From Marinobacter oulmenensis (GTDB lineage Bacteria; Pseudomonadota; Gammaproteobacteria; Pseudomonadales; Oleiphilaceae), in contig NZ_JACHFE010000001.1 in assembly GCF_014201735.1 (NCBI RefSeq), forward strand, positions 124,001 through 188,000: 64,000 nucleotides of DNA. The letters run 5' to 3'. Under the pieces are notes generated by a model. That model was not told where the DNA came from and did no database searches. It saw nothing but the letters and a program-made list of their open reading frames with translations. Shown in pieces: positions 44,611-54,607 of this stretch. The position numbers and the translations under genes are program-made. The number at the start of each line of letters is the position of its first letter. Within the stretch, counting starts at the first letter, position 1.

Positions 44611-45360
44611 ATGCTCAAGGGCAACTTTTTCAGAGGACTGGGCTACCTGGGCGAAGGTTTCCAACTGATACGCCAGCCCGGCCTCAGACTGTTTGTCATC
44701 ATCCCCCTTGTTATCAATGTCTTTCTCTTCGTTGCGCTGTTCTACTTCATGGCGCTCGGCTTTGATGCGCTGATCGCCATGGTCATGGCCTGGCTGCCGG
44801 ACTGGAACTGGCTGCAGGCTCTGGACTGGCTGTTCTGGATTCTTTATGGCGCGGTGATCCTGCTCATGCTTGCCTACGGCTTTGTGATTGTGGCCAATCT
44901 GATTGGTTCCCCTTTCTACGGCTATCTGGCGGAACTGACCGAAAAACATCTGACCGGTCAGGAGATCAGCACGGATGACAGCTGGGCCGCCATTATCAAG
45001 GACATTCCCCGGGCTCTCTGGCGTGAACTGCAGAAAATTGGCTATTACCTGCCGCGGGCTCTGGTGCTGTTCGTCATCGGCCTGGTGCCGGTGGTGAATC
45101 TTGTCGCTGCACTGCTCTGGTTTCTGTTCAACTGCTGGATGATGGCGCTGCAGTACGTGGACTATCCTGCCGATAACCATCGGGTCAGCTTTCCGGCCCT
45201 GCGTCAGACACTGGCTGAAACCCGGCTGTCGGCTCTGGGCTTTGGTCTACCGGTGGCGCTGCTGGCGATGGTGCCGGTGGTGAACCTGGTGGTGGTGCCG
45301 GCGGCGGTGTGCGGTGCGTCGGCTTACTGGGTCCGGGAAAACGGTTCAACCATTCGATAA
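44611..45360 (+). CDS. cysZ: Sulfate transporter CysZ
   Basis: A 249-residue membrane protein with the CysZ/EI24 pattern: FFRGLGYLGEGFQLIRQPGLR opens the protein, followed by two long hydrophobic hairpins, then NLIGSPFYGYLAELTEK, GLVPVVNLVAALLWF and MVPVVNLVVVPAAVCGAS. It imports sulfate for cysteine synthesis in the family. GGAGG precedes the ATG at 44611; the frame reaching to 44485 is not supported. It is divergent from the sRNA gene and 18 bp before rapA. Confidence 0.92.
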   Translation: MLKGNFFRGLGYLGEGFQLIRQPGLRLFVIIPLVINVFLFVALFYFMALGFDALIAMVMAWLPDWNWLQALDWLFWILYGAVILLMLAYGFVIVANLIGSPFYGYLAELTEKHLTGQEISTDDSWAAIIKDIPRALWRELQKIGYYLPRALVLFVIGLVPVVNLVAALLWFLFNCWMMALQYVDYPADNHRVSFPALRQTLAETRLSALGFGLPVALLAMVPVVNLVVVPAAVCGASAYWVRENGSTIR

Positions 45361-45378
45361 TCTGTTAGCGGAGGTTTC

Positions 45379-48240
45379 TTGGAAACATCTGAATTTGTCA
45401 TTGGCCAGCGCTGGGTCAGCCATAACGACGCCGCCCTTGGACTCGGCATTGTCACCGGGATGGCCGGGCGTCGGGTAACCCTGGGGTTCCCGGCGGTTGA
45501 TGAAGAGCGCACTTACGCCATTGATAACGCCCCCCTGTCACGAATTATCTATCAGCAGGGCGAGGAGATTGAGACCTACGATGGCGAGAAGCTGATTGTA
45601 CGCGCCGTGGAAGAGGTGGACGGTGTACTGCTGTATCACGCCGACGACGGCGAAAATATCCACCCTGTTTCGGAAGTGAAGCTGGCCGGCTCGGTCAACT
45701 TCTCCGCCCCCCATCAGCGCCTGTTTGCCGGCCAGTTTGATCGCAATGGCGCCTTTCGCCTGCGCACAGCGACCCTTGGCCATCAGGACCGCCTGCGGGC
45801 CTCCGAGGCCCAGGGCCTGATTGGCGCACGTACCCGCCATCTGCCCCATCAGATCTACATTGCCCACGAAGTGGCCCGGCGCCATGCGCCCCGGGTGTTG
45901 CTGGCCGACGAGGTGGGTCTGGGCAAAACCATTGAAGCCGGCCTGATTCTTCACTACCAGTTGCAGACCGGTCGCGCACACCGGGCGCTGATTGTGGTGC
46001 CGGACTCCCTGATCCATCAGTGGCTGGTGGAAATGCTGCGGCGGTTCAACCTGCACTTTTCCATCATCGACCAGGGCCGTTACGACGACCTGAAAGACCA
46101 GGAAGACGATGTCGACGCCCTGGTCAATCACATTTTCGGTGATGACACAGCGGTGAACCCGTTCGAGAGCGAGCAACTGGTATTGTGCAGCCTGGACTTC
46201 CTGGTCTCCAGCGAGCAGGCGCGCCGGGATGCCATGGCCGCCGGCTGGGACCTGATGGTGGTGGATGAGGCTCACCATCTGGAATGGTCGCCGGAACAGG
46301 CCAGCCCGGAATACGAAGTGGTGGAGGACCTGTCCGACGCCAGTCAGGGGCTGCTTCTGTTGACCGCCACGCCGGAGCAGGTGGGTATGGCCAGCCATTT
46401 CGCCCGTCTGCGCCTGCTTGACCCGGCCCGGTTTCACGATCTTGAGACCTTCCGCCAGGAAGAAAGCCAGTATGAGGCCATCAATCAGGTGGTGCGTCGT
46501 TTGCAGCAGAACCCGGAGTCTGTGGCCGAAGACGACCGTCGGGAGCTCGAAAAATGGCTCGGTGATGAAGTGGACGAACTGCTGGCCCGGAACGATAACC
46601 ACCAGGCGCTGATCGACGCCCTGCTGGACCGTCATGGCACCGGCCGTGTGCTGTTCCGGAACACCCGGGCTGCCATTCAGGGGTTCCCGGAGCGTGAGGT
46701 CAGACCGGAGCCACTGCCATGCCCGGAGCTGTATCAGGCATCCCGGTACGGCACCGCCGGTCTGACACCGGAGCTGTCGGTGCCCGAAGAGCAGTGGCTG
46801 GCGGAAGATCCCCGTGTAGCCTGGCTGGAGAAGAAACTGACCGGACTGCGCCCGGCCAAGGTGGTGGTAATCTGTGCCAGCGCTGAAACCGCCATGGCGC
46901 TGGAGCACTATCTGCAGTTGCGCGCTGGCATCCGCAGTGCGGCCTTCCATGAACACCTGAGTCTGATCGAGCGGGACCGGGCGGCCGCCTATTTCGCCGA
47001 CACCGAGCAGGGGGCCCAGGCGCTGATCTGCTCGGAAATCGGCAGCGAAGGCCGCAATTTCCAGTTTGCGCACCACCTGGTGCTGTTTGACCTGCCTGCG
47101 AACCCGGATCTGCTGGAGCAGCGGATTGGCCGGCTTGACCGTATTGGTCAGGCGGAACGCATCGACATCCATGTGCCGTACCTTGAAGGCACCAGCCAGG
47201 AGGTCCAGTACCACTGGTTCCATGAGGGGCTGAACGCCTTTGAAGAGAGCTGTTCCGTGGGCGTGGCGGTGCTGGACCATGTGCGGGACCAGTGGCAGGC
47301 AACGCTTGATGGCGATACCGCTGCCCAGAGCAAACTGGTGGCGGACACGGCGGCAGAGACCGAGCGACTGAAAACCCTGCTGCACAACGGCCGGGATGCA
47401 CTGATCGAACTGAACTCCTGTCGCCGGGAGGTCGCAGACGACCTGATTGCGGCCGTTGAGCAGGAAGAAGGCTCCACCAACGTCCGGGATTACCTGATCC
47501 AGGCGTTCGATATCCTCGGGGTCGATGTCGAGGATCACAGTGAACACGCCGATGTCCTGAAACCGGGCGAGCAGTACCAGGCGGGCATGGTGAACGGTCT
47601 GCCGGATGACGGCATCACCGTGACCTGGGACCGCGAACAGGCGCTGCAGCGCGAGGACATGGCGTTCATGAGCTGGGAGCACCCGATGGTGACCGGCGTC
47701 ATGGATTCGGTGTCCAGTTCCGGTCTCGGCAAGGCCGCCCTGGCCAACCTGTCGGTGAAGGCGCTGCCCGCCGGCACCCTGTTGCTCGAAGCGGTATTCG
47801 CGGTGCACTGTCCGGCCCCCGAGTCACTGCAGCTGACCCGTTATCTGCCGGTGTCGCCGGTCCGCCTGGTGGTGGATGTCAACGGCCGGGACCTGTCGAC
47901 AGCGCTGCCTCATGAGCGCCTGAACGAGCTCTGCTCCAATATCCGTCGGCGCACGGCCCAGGCCATCGTGCCCAAGATCCGGGCTGAGGTGGAAACCATG
48001 GTGGACCATGTGGAAACCCTGGCAGAGCCCAACCTGGAGCCCCTGCGGGAGCAGGCTCTGCAGCGCCTGGAGGACGACTTTGGTCCCGAGGTGCGGCGGC
48101 TCGAGGCCCTGCAGAAGGTGAATCCGGCGATCCGGGATGAAGAAATCGACTTCCTGCGCCAGCAGCAGGAAGCGGCCAGGGAGGCCATCGGCCATGCCAG
48201 TCTGGCGCTGGAGGGTATACGGGTCATCGTGACCTCGTAA
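45379..48240 (+). CDS. rapA: RNA polymerase-associated ATPase RapA
   Basis: A 953-residue Swi2/Snf2-type protein that recycles RNA polymerase. The N-terminal Tudor-like domains open with FVIGQRWVSHNDAALGLG. The ATPase core has motif I LADEVGLGKTIEAGL near 177, motif II VVDEAHHLEW near 295, motif III LLLTATP, and motif VI EQRIGRLDRIGQ near 580. The long C-terminal region is RapA-specific. The start is TTG at 45379, supported by GGAGG 6 bp upstream and by the family N-terminus; no ATG is nearby. Confidence 0.95.
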   Translation: METSEFVIGQRWVSHNDAALGLGIVTGMAGRRVTLGFPAVDEERTYAIDNAPLSRIIYQQGEEIETYDGEKLIVRAVEEVDGVLLYHADDGENIHPVSEVKLAGSVNFSAPHQRLFAGQFDRNGAFRLRTATLGHQDRLRASEAQGLIGARTRHLPHQIYIAHEVARRHAPRVLLADEVGLGKTIEAGLILHYQLQTGRAHRALIVVPDSLIHQWLVEMLRRFNLHFSIIDQGRYDDLKDQEDDVDALVNHIFGDDTAVNPFESEQLVLCSLDFLVSSEQARRDAMAAGWDLMVVDEAHHLEWSPEQASPEYEVVEDLSDASQGLLLLTATPEQVGMASHFARLRLLDPARFHDLETFRQEESQYEAINQVVRRLQQNPESVAEDDRRELEKWLGDEVDELLARNDNHQALIDALLDRHGTGRVLFRNTRAAIQGFPEREVRPEPLPCPELYQASRYGTAGLTPELSVPEEQWLAEDPRVAWLEKKLTGLRPAKVVVICASAETAMALEHYLQLRAGIRSAAFHEHLSLIERDRAAAYFADTEQGAQALICSEIGSEGRNFQFAHHLVLFDLPANPDLLEQRIGRLDRIGQAERIDIHVPYLEGTSQEVQYHWFHEGLNAFEESCSVGVAVLDHVRDQWQATLDGDTAAQSKLVADTAAETERLKTLLHNGRDALIELNSCRREVADDLIAAVEQEEGSTNVRDYLIQAFDILGVDVEDHSEHADVLKPGEQYQAGMVNGLPDDGITVTWDREQALQREDMAFMSWEHPMVTGVMDSVSSSGLGKAALANLSVKALPAGTLLLEAVFAVHCPAPESLQLTRYLPVSPVRLVVDVNGRDLSTALPHERLNELCSNIRRRTAQAIVPKIRAEVETMVDHVETLAEPNLEPLREQALQRLEDDFGPEVRRLEALQKVNPAIRDEEIDFLRQQQEAAREAIGHASLALEGIRVIVTS

Positions 48241-48250
48241 ACGACTGACA

Positions 48251-48268
48251 TGCCAATGCTATTTGGCA
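48251..48268. promoter_or_regulatory. Inverted repeat before fadE
   Basis: TGCCAA-TGCTAT-TTGGCA, a 6-6-6 inverted repeat in the 129-bp rapA-fadE gap. It may be a regulator site for fadE or a small hairpin; the TTGGCA could also act as a -35 with a weak downstream -10. Confidence 0.3.
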
Positions 48269-48369
48269 ACAAAGGATCTATTAGGGTAACTTGGACGTAA
48301 TCAGAGGGTCGTCCGACTTTGGTGGTACACCCGGCGACCCTAATCCATGGAATCCGGAGGAATCCCGTG

Positions 48370-50817
48370 ATGACCCTGATCCTTTTTCTTGTAGCATTGG
48401 CCGGTCTGCTGTTTGTCATGCGCCAGGAGTCCGGCGCCAAGCCCGCCATCGGCATTATGGTCGGTGTCGGTGTACTGGCGCTGTTCCTGGCATCCGGCTG
48501 GCTCGCCATCCTGCTGTTTGCCGGCGCCGCGGTGACTGCCGCTGCCGGGTTGCCGCAATTCCGCCAGAGCTGGCTGACCCCTCGTGTGTTTGCCATGTTC
48601 CGCAAAGTCGCGCCCCGGGTTTCCGACACAGAGAAGGTGGCTCTGGAGGCTGGCACCGTCGGCTGGGACGGCGAGCTGTTCACCGGCCGGCCGGACTGGC
48701 ACAACCTGCTGATTAATCGTCACACCGGCCTGAGTGAGGAAGAGCAGGCGTTCGTCGATAACCAGTGCACCCAGGCCATCTCCATGTGCAACGCCTGGGA
48801 CCTGGCGGTTGAGCGTGCCGATCTGCCCCAGGAACTCTGGGATTATCTGAAGAAAGAAAAATTCTTCGGCATGATCATCCCCAAAGAATACGGTGGCCTG
48901 GAATTTTCCGCCCGCGCACAGACCGCGGTACTCCAGAAGCTGGCCTCCAACGAGATGCTGATGGTCACCGTGGGGGTCCCCAATTCCCTCGGCCCCGGCG
49001 AACTGCTGCTCAAGTACGGCACCGACGAGCAGAAGAACTATTACCTGCCCAGGCTCGCCGATGGCCGCGAGATCCCGTGTTTCGGGCTGACCGGTCCCCG
49101 TGCCGGTTCCGATGCCACCTCTCTGCCGGACACCGGCATCGTCTGCAAACAGAAAGTGGACGGCAAGGACGTACTGGGCATCCGTCTGAATTTTGAAAAA
49201 CGCTGGATCACTCTGGCCCCCATTGCCACCGTGGTCGGCCTGGCTTTCCGGATGTTTGACCCGGACGGCCTGCTGGGCGATACCAAGGATTACGGCATCA
49301 CCTGCGCCCTGATTCCCCGCGATACCGACGGCATGGAAATCGGCCGGCGTCACTGCCCGATCGGCAGTCCGTTCCTGAACGGTCCAATCAAGGGTGAGGA
49401 CGTGTTCATTCCTCTGGATTACATCATCGGCGGTCAGGAAATGGCCGGCCAGGGCTGGCGTATGCTGGTTGAATGCCTGTCGGTCGGACGCTGTATCACC
49501 CTGCCGTCCGGCGCAGCGGGCGCAGCCGCCCATGCGGTCGGAACCTCCGGTGGTTTTACCCGTATCCGTCGCCAGTTCAATACGCCTGTGGCTGAAATGG
49601 AGGGCGTCCAGGAACCGCTGGCTCGTATCGCGGCCAAGGCCTACATTTCCGGCTCTGCCGTTAATCACACGGCGAACATGATCGACAACGGGGAGAAGCC
49701 GGCGGTACCGTCAGCGATCCTCAAGTACCACCTGACCGAATTCCAGCGCGGCGTCATGGCCGACGCTATGGACGTGCATGGCGGCAAGACGGTGACGCTT
49801 GGCCCGCGCAACTACATGGGCATCGGCTACAGTGCCACAGCGGTTTCGATTACCGTCGAAGGCGCCAACATCATGACCCGAAGCCTGATGATCTTTGGCC
49901 AGGGCGCGATCCGGTGTCATCCCTATGTTCTCAAGGAACTGGCGGCCGGTGACAACGACGACCTCAAAGCCTTCGACGAAGCCTTCTTCGGTCATGCCGG
50001 GCTGATCTTCGGCAATGCGGCGAGAGCCTTCACCCAGGCGCTGGGTATTGGTCGTGCCGATGTGCCTTTCGACAGTGCTTCACGCCGCTACGCCCAGGCG
50101 GTCTCCCGGTTCAGTGCCGCCTTTGGTCTGTGCTCCGATGTGGCCATGACCACCCTGGGCAGCGAACTGAAGATGCGTGAGCTGATTTCCGCGCGCCTGG
50201 GGGACATGCTGGCCAACCTCTATCTGGCCTCCATGGTGCTCAAGAACTGGTATGAGAGTCAGCCGGTGGAAGGTGAGCGGGAACTGATGCAGTACAGCCT
50301 GTCGTTGCTGCTGCACCGGACCGAAGAGGCGCTGGATGAATTCCTGCAGAACCTCCCGAACCGCCCGGCCGCGGTGGCATTGCGGGCCGTGACCCTGCCG
50401 CTGGGCCGTCGCTGGCACGCGCCGGATGACAAGCTGACCCGAACCCTGGCCAAGGCGGTTTCCACAGATACGCCGTTACGCGAACGCCTGATCGCCGGTG
50501 TCTGGACCACCGAGGAAGAGGGCGCGGTCACCAACCCGGTGGCCCGCTACAATGCTCTGCTGAAGGACTACGACAAGGCCGAGCAGTTGTACCGCAAGGC
50601 CAACAAGGCCTATGCCAAGGACGAACTGCCAATGACGGCCCTGCATCCGGAGCAGCGTTTCGATGCGGCACTGGAGGCGGGTGTCTTCACCCAGGAGGAG
50701 GCAGACTTCATGCGGGCGTATGAAGCGGAGGTCCTGGAACTGCTGAGTGTGGATGACTTCCCGTTCGACGCCTTTGCCCGCAAGGCAGACACCGTCATCG
50801 ACCATAACGCAGACTGA
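48370..50817 (+). CDS. fadE: Acyl-CoA dehydrogenase FadE
   Basis: An 815-residue enzyme for the first step of beta-oxidation. The N-terminal ~70 residues hold two hydrophobic segments (LILFLVALAGLLFVM; VLALFLASGWLAILLFAGAA), marking it as membrane-associated like E. coli FadE (814). The dehydrogenase core has FFGMIIPKEYGGLEFS, LTGPRAGSDATSLPD and VSITVEGANIMTRSL. The C-terminal DUF1974-type domain contains PLGRRWHAPDDKLTR. GGAGGAA stands before the ATG at 48370. Confidence 0.95.
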   Translation: MTLILFLVALAGLLFVMRQESGAKPAIGIMVGVGVLALFLASGWLAILLFAGAAVTAAAGLPQFRQSWLTPRVFAMFRKVAPRVSDTEKVALEAGTVGWDGELFTGRPDWHNLLINRHTGLSEEEQAFVDNQCTQAISMCNAWDLAVERADLPQELWDYLKKEKFFGMIIPKEYGGLEFSARAQTAVLQKLASNEMLMVTVGVPNSLGPGELLLKYGTDEQKNYYLPRLADGREIPCFGLTGPRAGSDATSLPDTGIVCKQKVDGKDVLGIRLNFEKRWITLAPIATVVGLAFRMFDPDGLLGDTKDYGITCALIPRDTDGMEIGRRHCPIGSPFLNGPIKGEDVFIPLDYIIGGQEMAGQGWRMLVECLSVGRCITLPSGAAGAAAHAVGTSGGFTRIRRQFNTPVAEMEGVQEPLARIAAKAYISGSAVNHTANMIDNGEKPAVPSAILKYHLTEFQRGVMADAMDVHGGKTVTLGPRNYMGIGYSATAVSITVEGANIMTRSLMIFGQGAIRCHPYVLKELAAGDNDDLKAFDEAFFGHAGLIFGNAARAFTQALGIGRADVPFDSASRRYAQAVSRFSAAFGLCSDVAMTTLGSELKMRELISARLGDMLANLYLASMVLKNWYESQPVEGERELMQYSLSLLLHRTEEALDEFLQNLPNRPAAVALRAVTLPLGRRWHAPDDKLTRTLAKAVSTDTPLRERLIAGVWTTEEEGAVTNPVARYNALLKDYDKAEQLYRKANKAYAKDELPMTALHPEQRFDAALEAGVFTQEEADFMRAYEAEVLELLSVDDFPFDAFARKADTVIDHNAD

Positions 50818-50831
50818 TCAGGGCCGGCGCC

Positions 50832-51212
50832 ATGTGGATGTCTGTGCTTGCAGTGAGTACCGGAGCCGTGATCGGCGCCAACCTGCGCTGGTTTCTCGGA
50901 CTCTGGCTCAACACCAGCTACCATGCGGTGCCGGTTGGCACCCTGGTGGCCAATCTTGCCGGTGGCTGGCTGATCGGGCTGCTGATGGGGTTTTTCACCC
51001 ACAGCAGCTCGCTGTCGCCGGAGTGGCGCCTGTTCGCCATAACCGGTCTGTGTGGTGCCCTGACGACGTTCTCCACCTTCTCGCTGGAAATGTTCGCGGC
51101 CCTGCAGGAAGGAAAATGGCAGATGGCCGGACTCGGTATTCTGGCCCATGTGGTCGGCTCTATCGTGATGACCGGTATGGGGTTTTATACCTTTACCCTG
51201 GTCAGGGGATAG
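50832..51212 (+). CDS. crcB: Fluoride exporter CrcB (Fluc)
   Basis: A 126-residue protein with four hydrophobic helices. Family signatures are GANLRWFLGLWLN, GTLVANLAGGWLIGLLMGF and TGLCGALTTFSTFSLE, which holds the Phe-box and the sodium-site Thr/Ser. It forms dual-topology dimeric fluoride channels. It sits 14 bp after fadE, so it may be read from the fadE transcript; there is no room for a fluoride riboswitch. Confidence 0.95.
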   Translation: MWMSVLAVSTGAVIGANLRWFLGLWLNTSYHAVPVGTLVANLAGGWLIGLLMGFFTHSSSLSPEWRLFAITGLCGALTTFSTFSLEMFAALQEGKWQMAGLGILAHVVGSIVMTGMGFYTFTLVRG

Positions 51213-51272
51213 CCGTGCCGGGGCCTGTCCGGGGCTGGGTATGATTACCTATGAAAAATCTTGAAATTATTC

Positions 51273-51469
51273 TTGGCAAGTCCGGTGTTCCGGGTTAGAG
51301 TGAATCTGTAGGAAAGATGAGTAAAGCAGTTCATGAATAAGACGTACCTCCGCAGTTAGTAGTGCCGTCCTGTTTTTGATCCCGCGAGTTCTGTTTTTCC
51401 GTAACCCGCTGACAGCGCCATTGCTGGTGTTGCAGCAGAAAAAATGATTGATTTCAGGAAGTTTTAAGT
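51273..51469 (+). promoter_or_regulatory. Promoter and long 5' leader of the cold-shock gene
   Basis: TTGGCA (51273-51278) and TAGAGT (51296-51301) are 17 bp apart. A start near 51308 gives a leader of about 160 nt, the length seen in cspA mRNAs whose leaders fold as thermosensors. AGGAAG is the ribosome site. Confidence 0.55.
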
Positions 51470-51676
51470 ATGTCTACTACTACCGGTACTGTTAAGTTCT
51501 TCAACGAAGCAAAAGGCTTTGGCTTTATCACTCGTGAAGACGGCCCGGACGTTTTTGTTCACTACAGCGCTATTCAGGGCAGCGGTTTCAAAACCCTGGC
51601 AGAAGGCCAGCAGGTTGAGTTCACCGTTACTCAGGGTCAGAAAGGCCCGCAAGCGGAAAACGTTGTTGCTCTTTAA
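51470..51676 (+). CDS. CspA-family cold-shock protein
   Basis: A 68-residue single cold-shock domain. RNP1 is KGFGFI at residues 15-20 and RNP2 is VFVHY at 28-32, with the usual [12 protein letters not shown] opening. It binds single-stranded RNA/DNA as an RNA chaperone. A long leader upstream and a strong terminator 33 bp after the stop show a monocistronic unit. Whether it is cold-induced or constitutive cannot be told. Confidence 0.96.
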   Translation: MSTTTGTVKFFNEAKGFGFITREDGPDVFVHYSAIQGSGFKTLAEGQQVEFTVTQGQKGPQAENVVAL

Positions 51677-51703
51677 TCCTTCGGGATTCAGGCAATAACC
51701 GCG

Positions 51704-51732
51704 AAAAAAGGCAGCTCCGGCTGCCTTTTTTT
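51704..51732. terminator. Terminator after the cold-shock gene
   Basis: GGCAGC-TCCG-GCTGCC (51710-51725) flanked by AAAAAA upstream and TTTTTTT downstream, so it works on the plus strand and could work on both. Confidence 0.93.
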
Positions 51733-51836
51733 GTGCCTGAATGTCTCTGTGTTTCATTGCCTTGGTGATTGTTCTCTCTCCGTGTAATCTTTACGGGATT
51801 TCCCGTTTCACTCGAGATTGAGAGTCCAGACTCCCC

Positions 51837-52535
51837 ATGCCCAGGTTATTCAAGGCCATCTGGATCATCAGTTGGGCCATACTGCTGACCCTGATTCTTT
51901 TTCTGCCTATTGTGACGGTCGCCCTGTTGGGACGGCGTGGCGATGCGGCGTTTCATGGCACCCAGGTCTATGCCTGGATCATCCTCAGGGTATGCGGCAT
52001 CCGGCTTAAAGTGCGGGGACTGGAGAACATCCGTCCGGGTGAGCGGTACGTCATCCTCAGCAATCATGCCTCCTATCTGGACCCTCCGGCACTGGTGCTG
52101 GCGCTGGGTATTCAGTACCGGTGGGTGATCAAGAAAGAGTTGCGGCGGATTCCGCTCTTCGGCCTGGCTCTGGAAACCTCCCGCAACCTGTTCATCGACC
52201 GGTCGAAAGGCAGCAATGCCCTGGAAAGCATCCGTCGCGGCGTCGATCAGTTGCCGGACGGCACCGGGATTCTGCTTTTCCCCGAAGGCACGCGCTCCGG
52301 CGATGGGCATTTGCTGCCGTTCAAGCGGGGTGGCTTTGTCATTGCCCGGGACGGCGGGCTGCCGATTCTCCCTGTCACCATCCGCGGTTCCCATGACCGG
52401 TTACCCAAAGGGCAGGCGTGGTTCACCGCTGGTGATATCGAAGTCGTGGTGCATCCGCCAGTCAGGGCAACGGGGACGATCCCCCTGGAGACTCTGATGG
52501 CGGATGTGCGGGCCACGATCAAGTCCGCGCTCTGA
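51837..52535 (+). CDS. plsC: 1-acyl-sn-glycerol-3-phosphate acyltransferase (PlsC family)
   Basis: A 232-residue lysophospholipid acyltransferase. An N-terminal membrane anchor (about 8-32) precedes motif I NHASYLD (H77, D82), motif II near LFIDRSKGSNALES, and motif III LLFPEGTRSGDGHLLPFKRG. ILPVTIRGSHDRLPKG is motif IV. It makes phosphatidic acid from lysophosphatidic acid at the inner membrane, or acylates a related lipid. It is convergent with the hydrolase gene at 52542. Confidence 0.9.
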   Translation: MPRLFKAIWIISWAILLTLILFLPIVTVALLGRRGDAAFHGTQVYAWIILRVCGIRLKVRGLENIRPGERYVILSNHASYLDPPALVLALGIQYRWVIKKELRRIPLFGLALETSRNLFIDRSKGSNALESIRRGVDQLPDGTGILLFPEGTRSGDGHLLPFKRGGFVIARDGGLPILPVTIRGSHDRLPKGQAWFTAGDIEVVVHPPVRATGTIPLETLMADVRATIKSAL

Positions 52536-52541
52536 CGCGGA

Positions 52542-53345
52542 TCAGTGATCAAAGATCTCCTCGTAAAACCTCATGGTTCCTTCCCATGACCTGCGGGCGG
52601 CGTCCTCATCGTAGCCAATGGGCATGCCGAACTCCTCGGCAATCTGATCCGCACCCGGGTTGGTGAAGGAGTGGCGAACGCCGGGGAAGGAGACCAGGGT
52701 CAGATCCACCCCGGCGTTCTGCATCTCGCTCACCAGGCCCGCTACCTGATCGGTGGGGACCATCTGGTCGGCGCCACCGGTGTAGACCTGCACCCGGGCT
52801 TTGACCTCACCGGGCTGGGCCGAGATGGGGCTGGCCAGAGCGCCGTGGTAGCTCACCACGCCATCAAGATCGACACCCATCCGGGCCATGTTCAGCACCA
52901 CAGCGCCCCCGAAACAGTAACCCTGGGCGGCAATCCGTGATGCATCGACGCTGTCATGGCTGGTCAGCACCTCCCGTGCTTTCAGAAACCGGGCCTTGGT
53001 CTGTTCCAGGTCCCGGGTGGCTTCCTGCATGAATTCCTTGGCGGTTTCGGGGTGCTCTGCCAGCTTGCCGGAGCCATACATATCCAGGGCGAAGGCGGTG
53101 TAACCCTGAGCAGCAAGTTTTTCTGCCTGTTCCCGGGCAAACTCGTTGTGCCCCCACCATTCGTGGACCACCAGTACGCCCGGGCGCTTTTCTTCCCATT
53201 CGTCATCCCACGCCAGGTAGCCGGTGTAGGTCTGTCCGTCGACGGTGTAGTCGATGGTCCGGGTCTGCATTTCGGCCAACACCTCCATCGTCGTCAGGTT
53301 CAGAGCGATTGTGGTTGCCGCCGCGGCGGCGGTTAATCGTTTCAT
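52542..53345 (-). CDS. Exported dienelactone hydrolase-family protein
   Basis: A 267-residue alpha/beta hydrolase. An N-terminal signal-like segment runs over residues 1-24 (MKRLTAAAAATTIALNLTTM, ending VLA). The catalytic triad is readable: nucleophile Cys in QGYCFGGAV, Asp in TGGADQMVP, and His in GVRHSFTNPGAD. VHEWWGHNEFAREQAEKLA is the family oxyanion region. The true substrate is unknown; family members cleave dienelactone but many are general esterases. Export to the periplasm is predicted from the signal. It is divergent from ald. Confidence 0.88.
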   Translation of the reverse strand: MKRLTAAAAATTIALNLTTMEVLAEMQTRTIDYTVDGQTYTGYLAWDDEWEEKRPGVLVVHEWWGHNEFAREQAEKLAAQGYTAFALDMYGSGKLAEHPETAKEFMQEATRDLEQTKARFLKAREVLTSHDSVDASRIAAQGYCFGGAVVLNMARMGVDLDGVVSYHGALASPISAQPGEVKARVQVYTGGADQMVPTDQVAGLVSEMQNAGVDLTLVSFPGVRHSFTNPGADQIAEEFGMPIGYDEDAARRSWEGTMRFYEEIFDH

Positions 53346-53469
53346 GATGCTGCGTACCTCCTGTCAATTGTCCGGCGTCAGGAAATGACCGTATTCCAAC
53401 ACGAGTATAGGGTGTTTTTACTACACTGGATCTGTACAGGAAAAGACCCGTAATGTCTGGAGGTTGCGC

Positions 53470-54588
53470 ATGAAGATTGGTGTACCGAGGGAAATCAAGA
53501 ACCATGAGTACCGGGTCGGAATGACTCCGGCCGCTGTTCACGAACTGTGTGGCCACGGCCACGATGTCTATGTTGAGACCGATGCCGGCACCGCCATTGG
53601 CTTTACCGATGACGACTACCGCAAGGCTGGCGCCCAGGTGCTGGAAACCGCCGCTGAAGTGTTTGCCGCCGGCGATATGATCGTCAAGGTCAAGGAACCC
53701 CAGGCAGAAGAGCGGGCCATGCTTCGCCCCGGACACACCCTGTTTACCTACCTGCATCTGGCGCCGGACCAGGCACAGACGGACGACCTGGTCAGCTCTG
53801 GCGCAACCTGCATTGCTTACGAGACGGTGACCGATCATCATGGCCACCTGCCACTGCTGGCCCCGATGTCGGAAGTGGCCGGTCGGATGGCCATTCAGGC
53901 TGGCGCCCACTGTCTGGAGAAAGCCATGGGCGGCCGGGGTGTACTGCTCGGGGGCGTACCGGGTGTCAGTCCGGCCCATGTGGCGGTGGTTGGCGGTGGC
54001 GTGGTTGGCCAGAATGCCGTCGCCATGGCCGTGGGCCTGGGGGCCAGGGTGACGGTCCTCGACCGTAACATGGACGTGCTCCGCCGGCTCGACGATCTTT
54101 ACGGCAACCGTATCACCACCCTGTTCTCTACCGCGCAGACGCTTGATCAGGCGGTCACCGAGTCCGACCTGGTCGTCGGCAGCGTGTTGATCCCCGGTGC
54201 ATCGGCGCCCAAGCTGATCAGCCGCGACATGATCCAGAGAATGCCGGAAGGCAGTGTGCTGGTGGATGTGGCGATTGACCAGGGCGGCTGTGCCGAAACC
54301 TCCAAAGCCACCACGCATCAGGACCCCACTTACAGCGTGGATGGTGTGGTGCACTATTGTGTCGCCAATATGCCGGGCGCAGTGGCCCGCACCTCCACCC
54401 TGGCACTGAACAACGTCACCCTGCCGTTTATTGTTGCCCTGGCGGACAAGGGCCCCATTGAAGCCATGCGGGCGGATCCACATCTGAAGGCGGGGCTGAA
54501 CGTGGCGGACGGCAAGGTGACCTACCGGGAGGTGGCAGAGGCCACCGGACACCCCTACACTGATCCGGATTCCGTACTGATTCTCTGA
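53470..54588 (+). CDS. ald: Alanine dehydrogenase
   Basis: A 372-residue NAD-dependent enzyme interconverting alanine and pyruvate plus ammonia. It opens [20 protein letters not shown], with substrate Lys in [12 protein letters not shown] near 75. The NAD-binding [20 protein letters not shown] lies near 170-190, and the signature [14 protein letters not shown] and [11 protein letters not shown] follow. Length is standard (371). GGAGG lies 6 bp before ATG 53470; the TTG two codons earlier is not needed. The GST-like gene follows by 19 bp, suggesting an operon. Confidence 0.96.
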   Translation: MKIGVPREIKNHEYRVGMTPAAVHELCGHGHDVYVETDAGTAIGFTDDDYRKAGAQVLETAAEVFAAGDMIVKVKEPQAEERAMLRPGHTLFTYLHLAPDQAQTDDLVSSGATCIAYETVTDHHGHLPLLAPMSEVAGRMAIQAGAHCLEKAMGGRGVLLGGVPGVSPAHVAVVGGGVVGQNAVAMAVGLGARVTVLDRNMDVLRRLDDLYGNRITTLFSTAQTLDQAVTESDLVVGSVLIPGASAPKLISRDMIQRMPEGSVLVDVAIDQGGCAETSKATTHQDPTYSVDGVVHYCVANMPGAVARTSTLALNNVTLPFIVALADKGPIEAMRADPHLKAGLNVADGKVTYREVAEATGHPYTDPDSVLIL

Positions 54589-54607
54589 CACTCTGACAGG
54601 AGCCACC

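Noticed and set aside
45538..47808. Long minus-strand frame (756 codons) opposite rapA
   Set aside because: No recognisable domain; rapA on the plus strand has all helicase motifs. Codon bias of rapA leaves the opposite frame open.
48340..49668. 442-codon minus-strand frame opposite fadE
   Set aside because: Antisense shadow rich in Gly/His/Gln without motifs.
50818..50831. Fluoride riboswitch for crcB
   Set aside because: Only 14 bp separate fadE and crcB, which is too short for the roughly 60-nt riboswitch, and no matching structure is seen in the fadE end.
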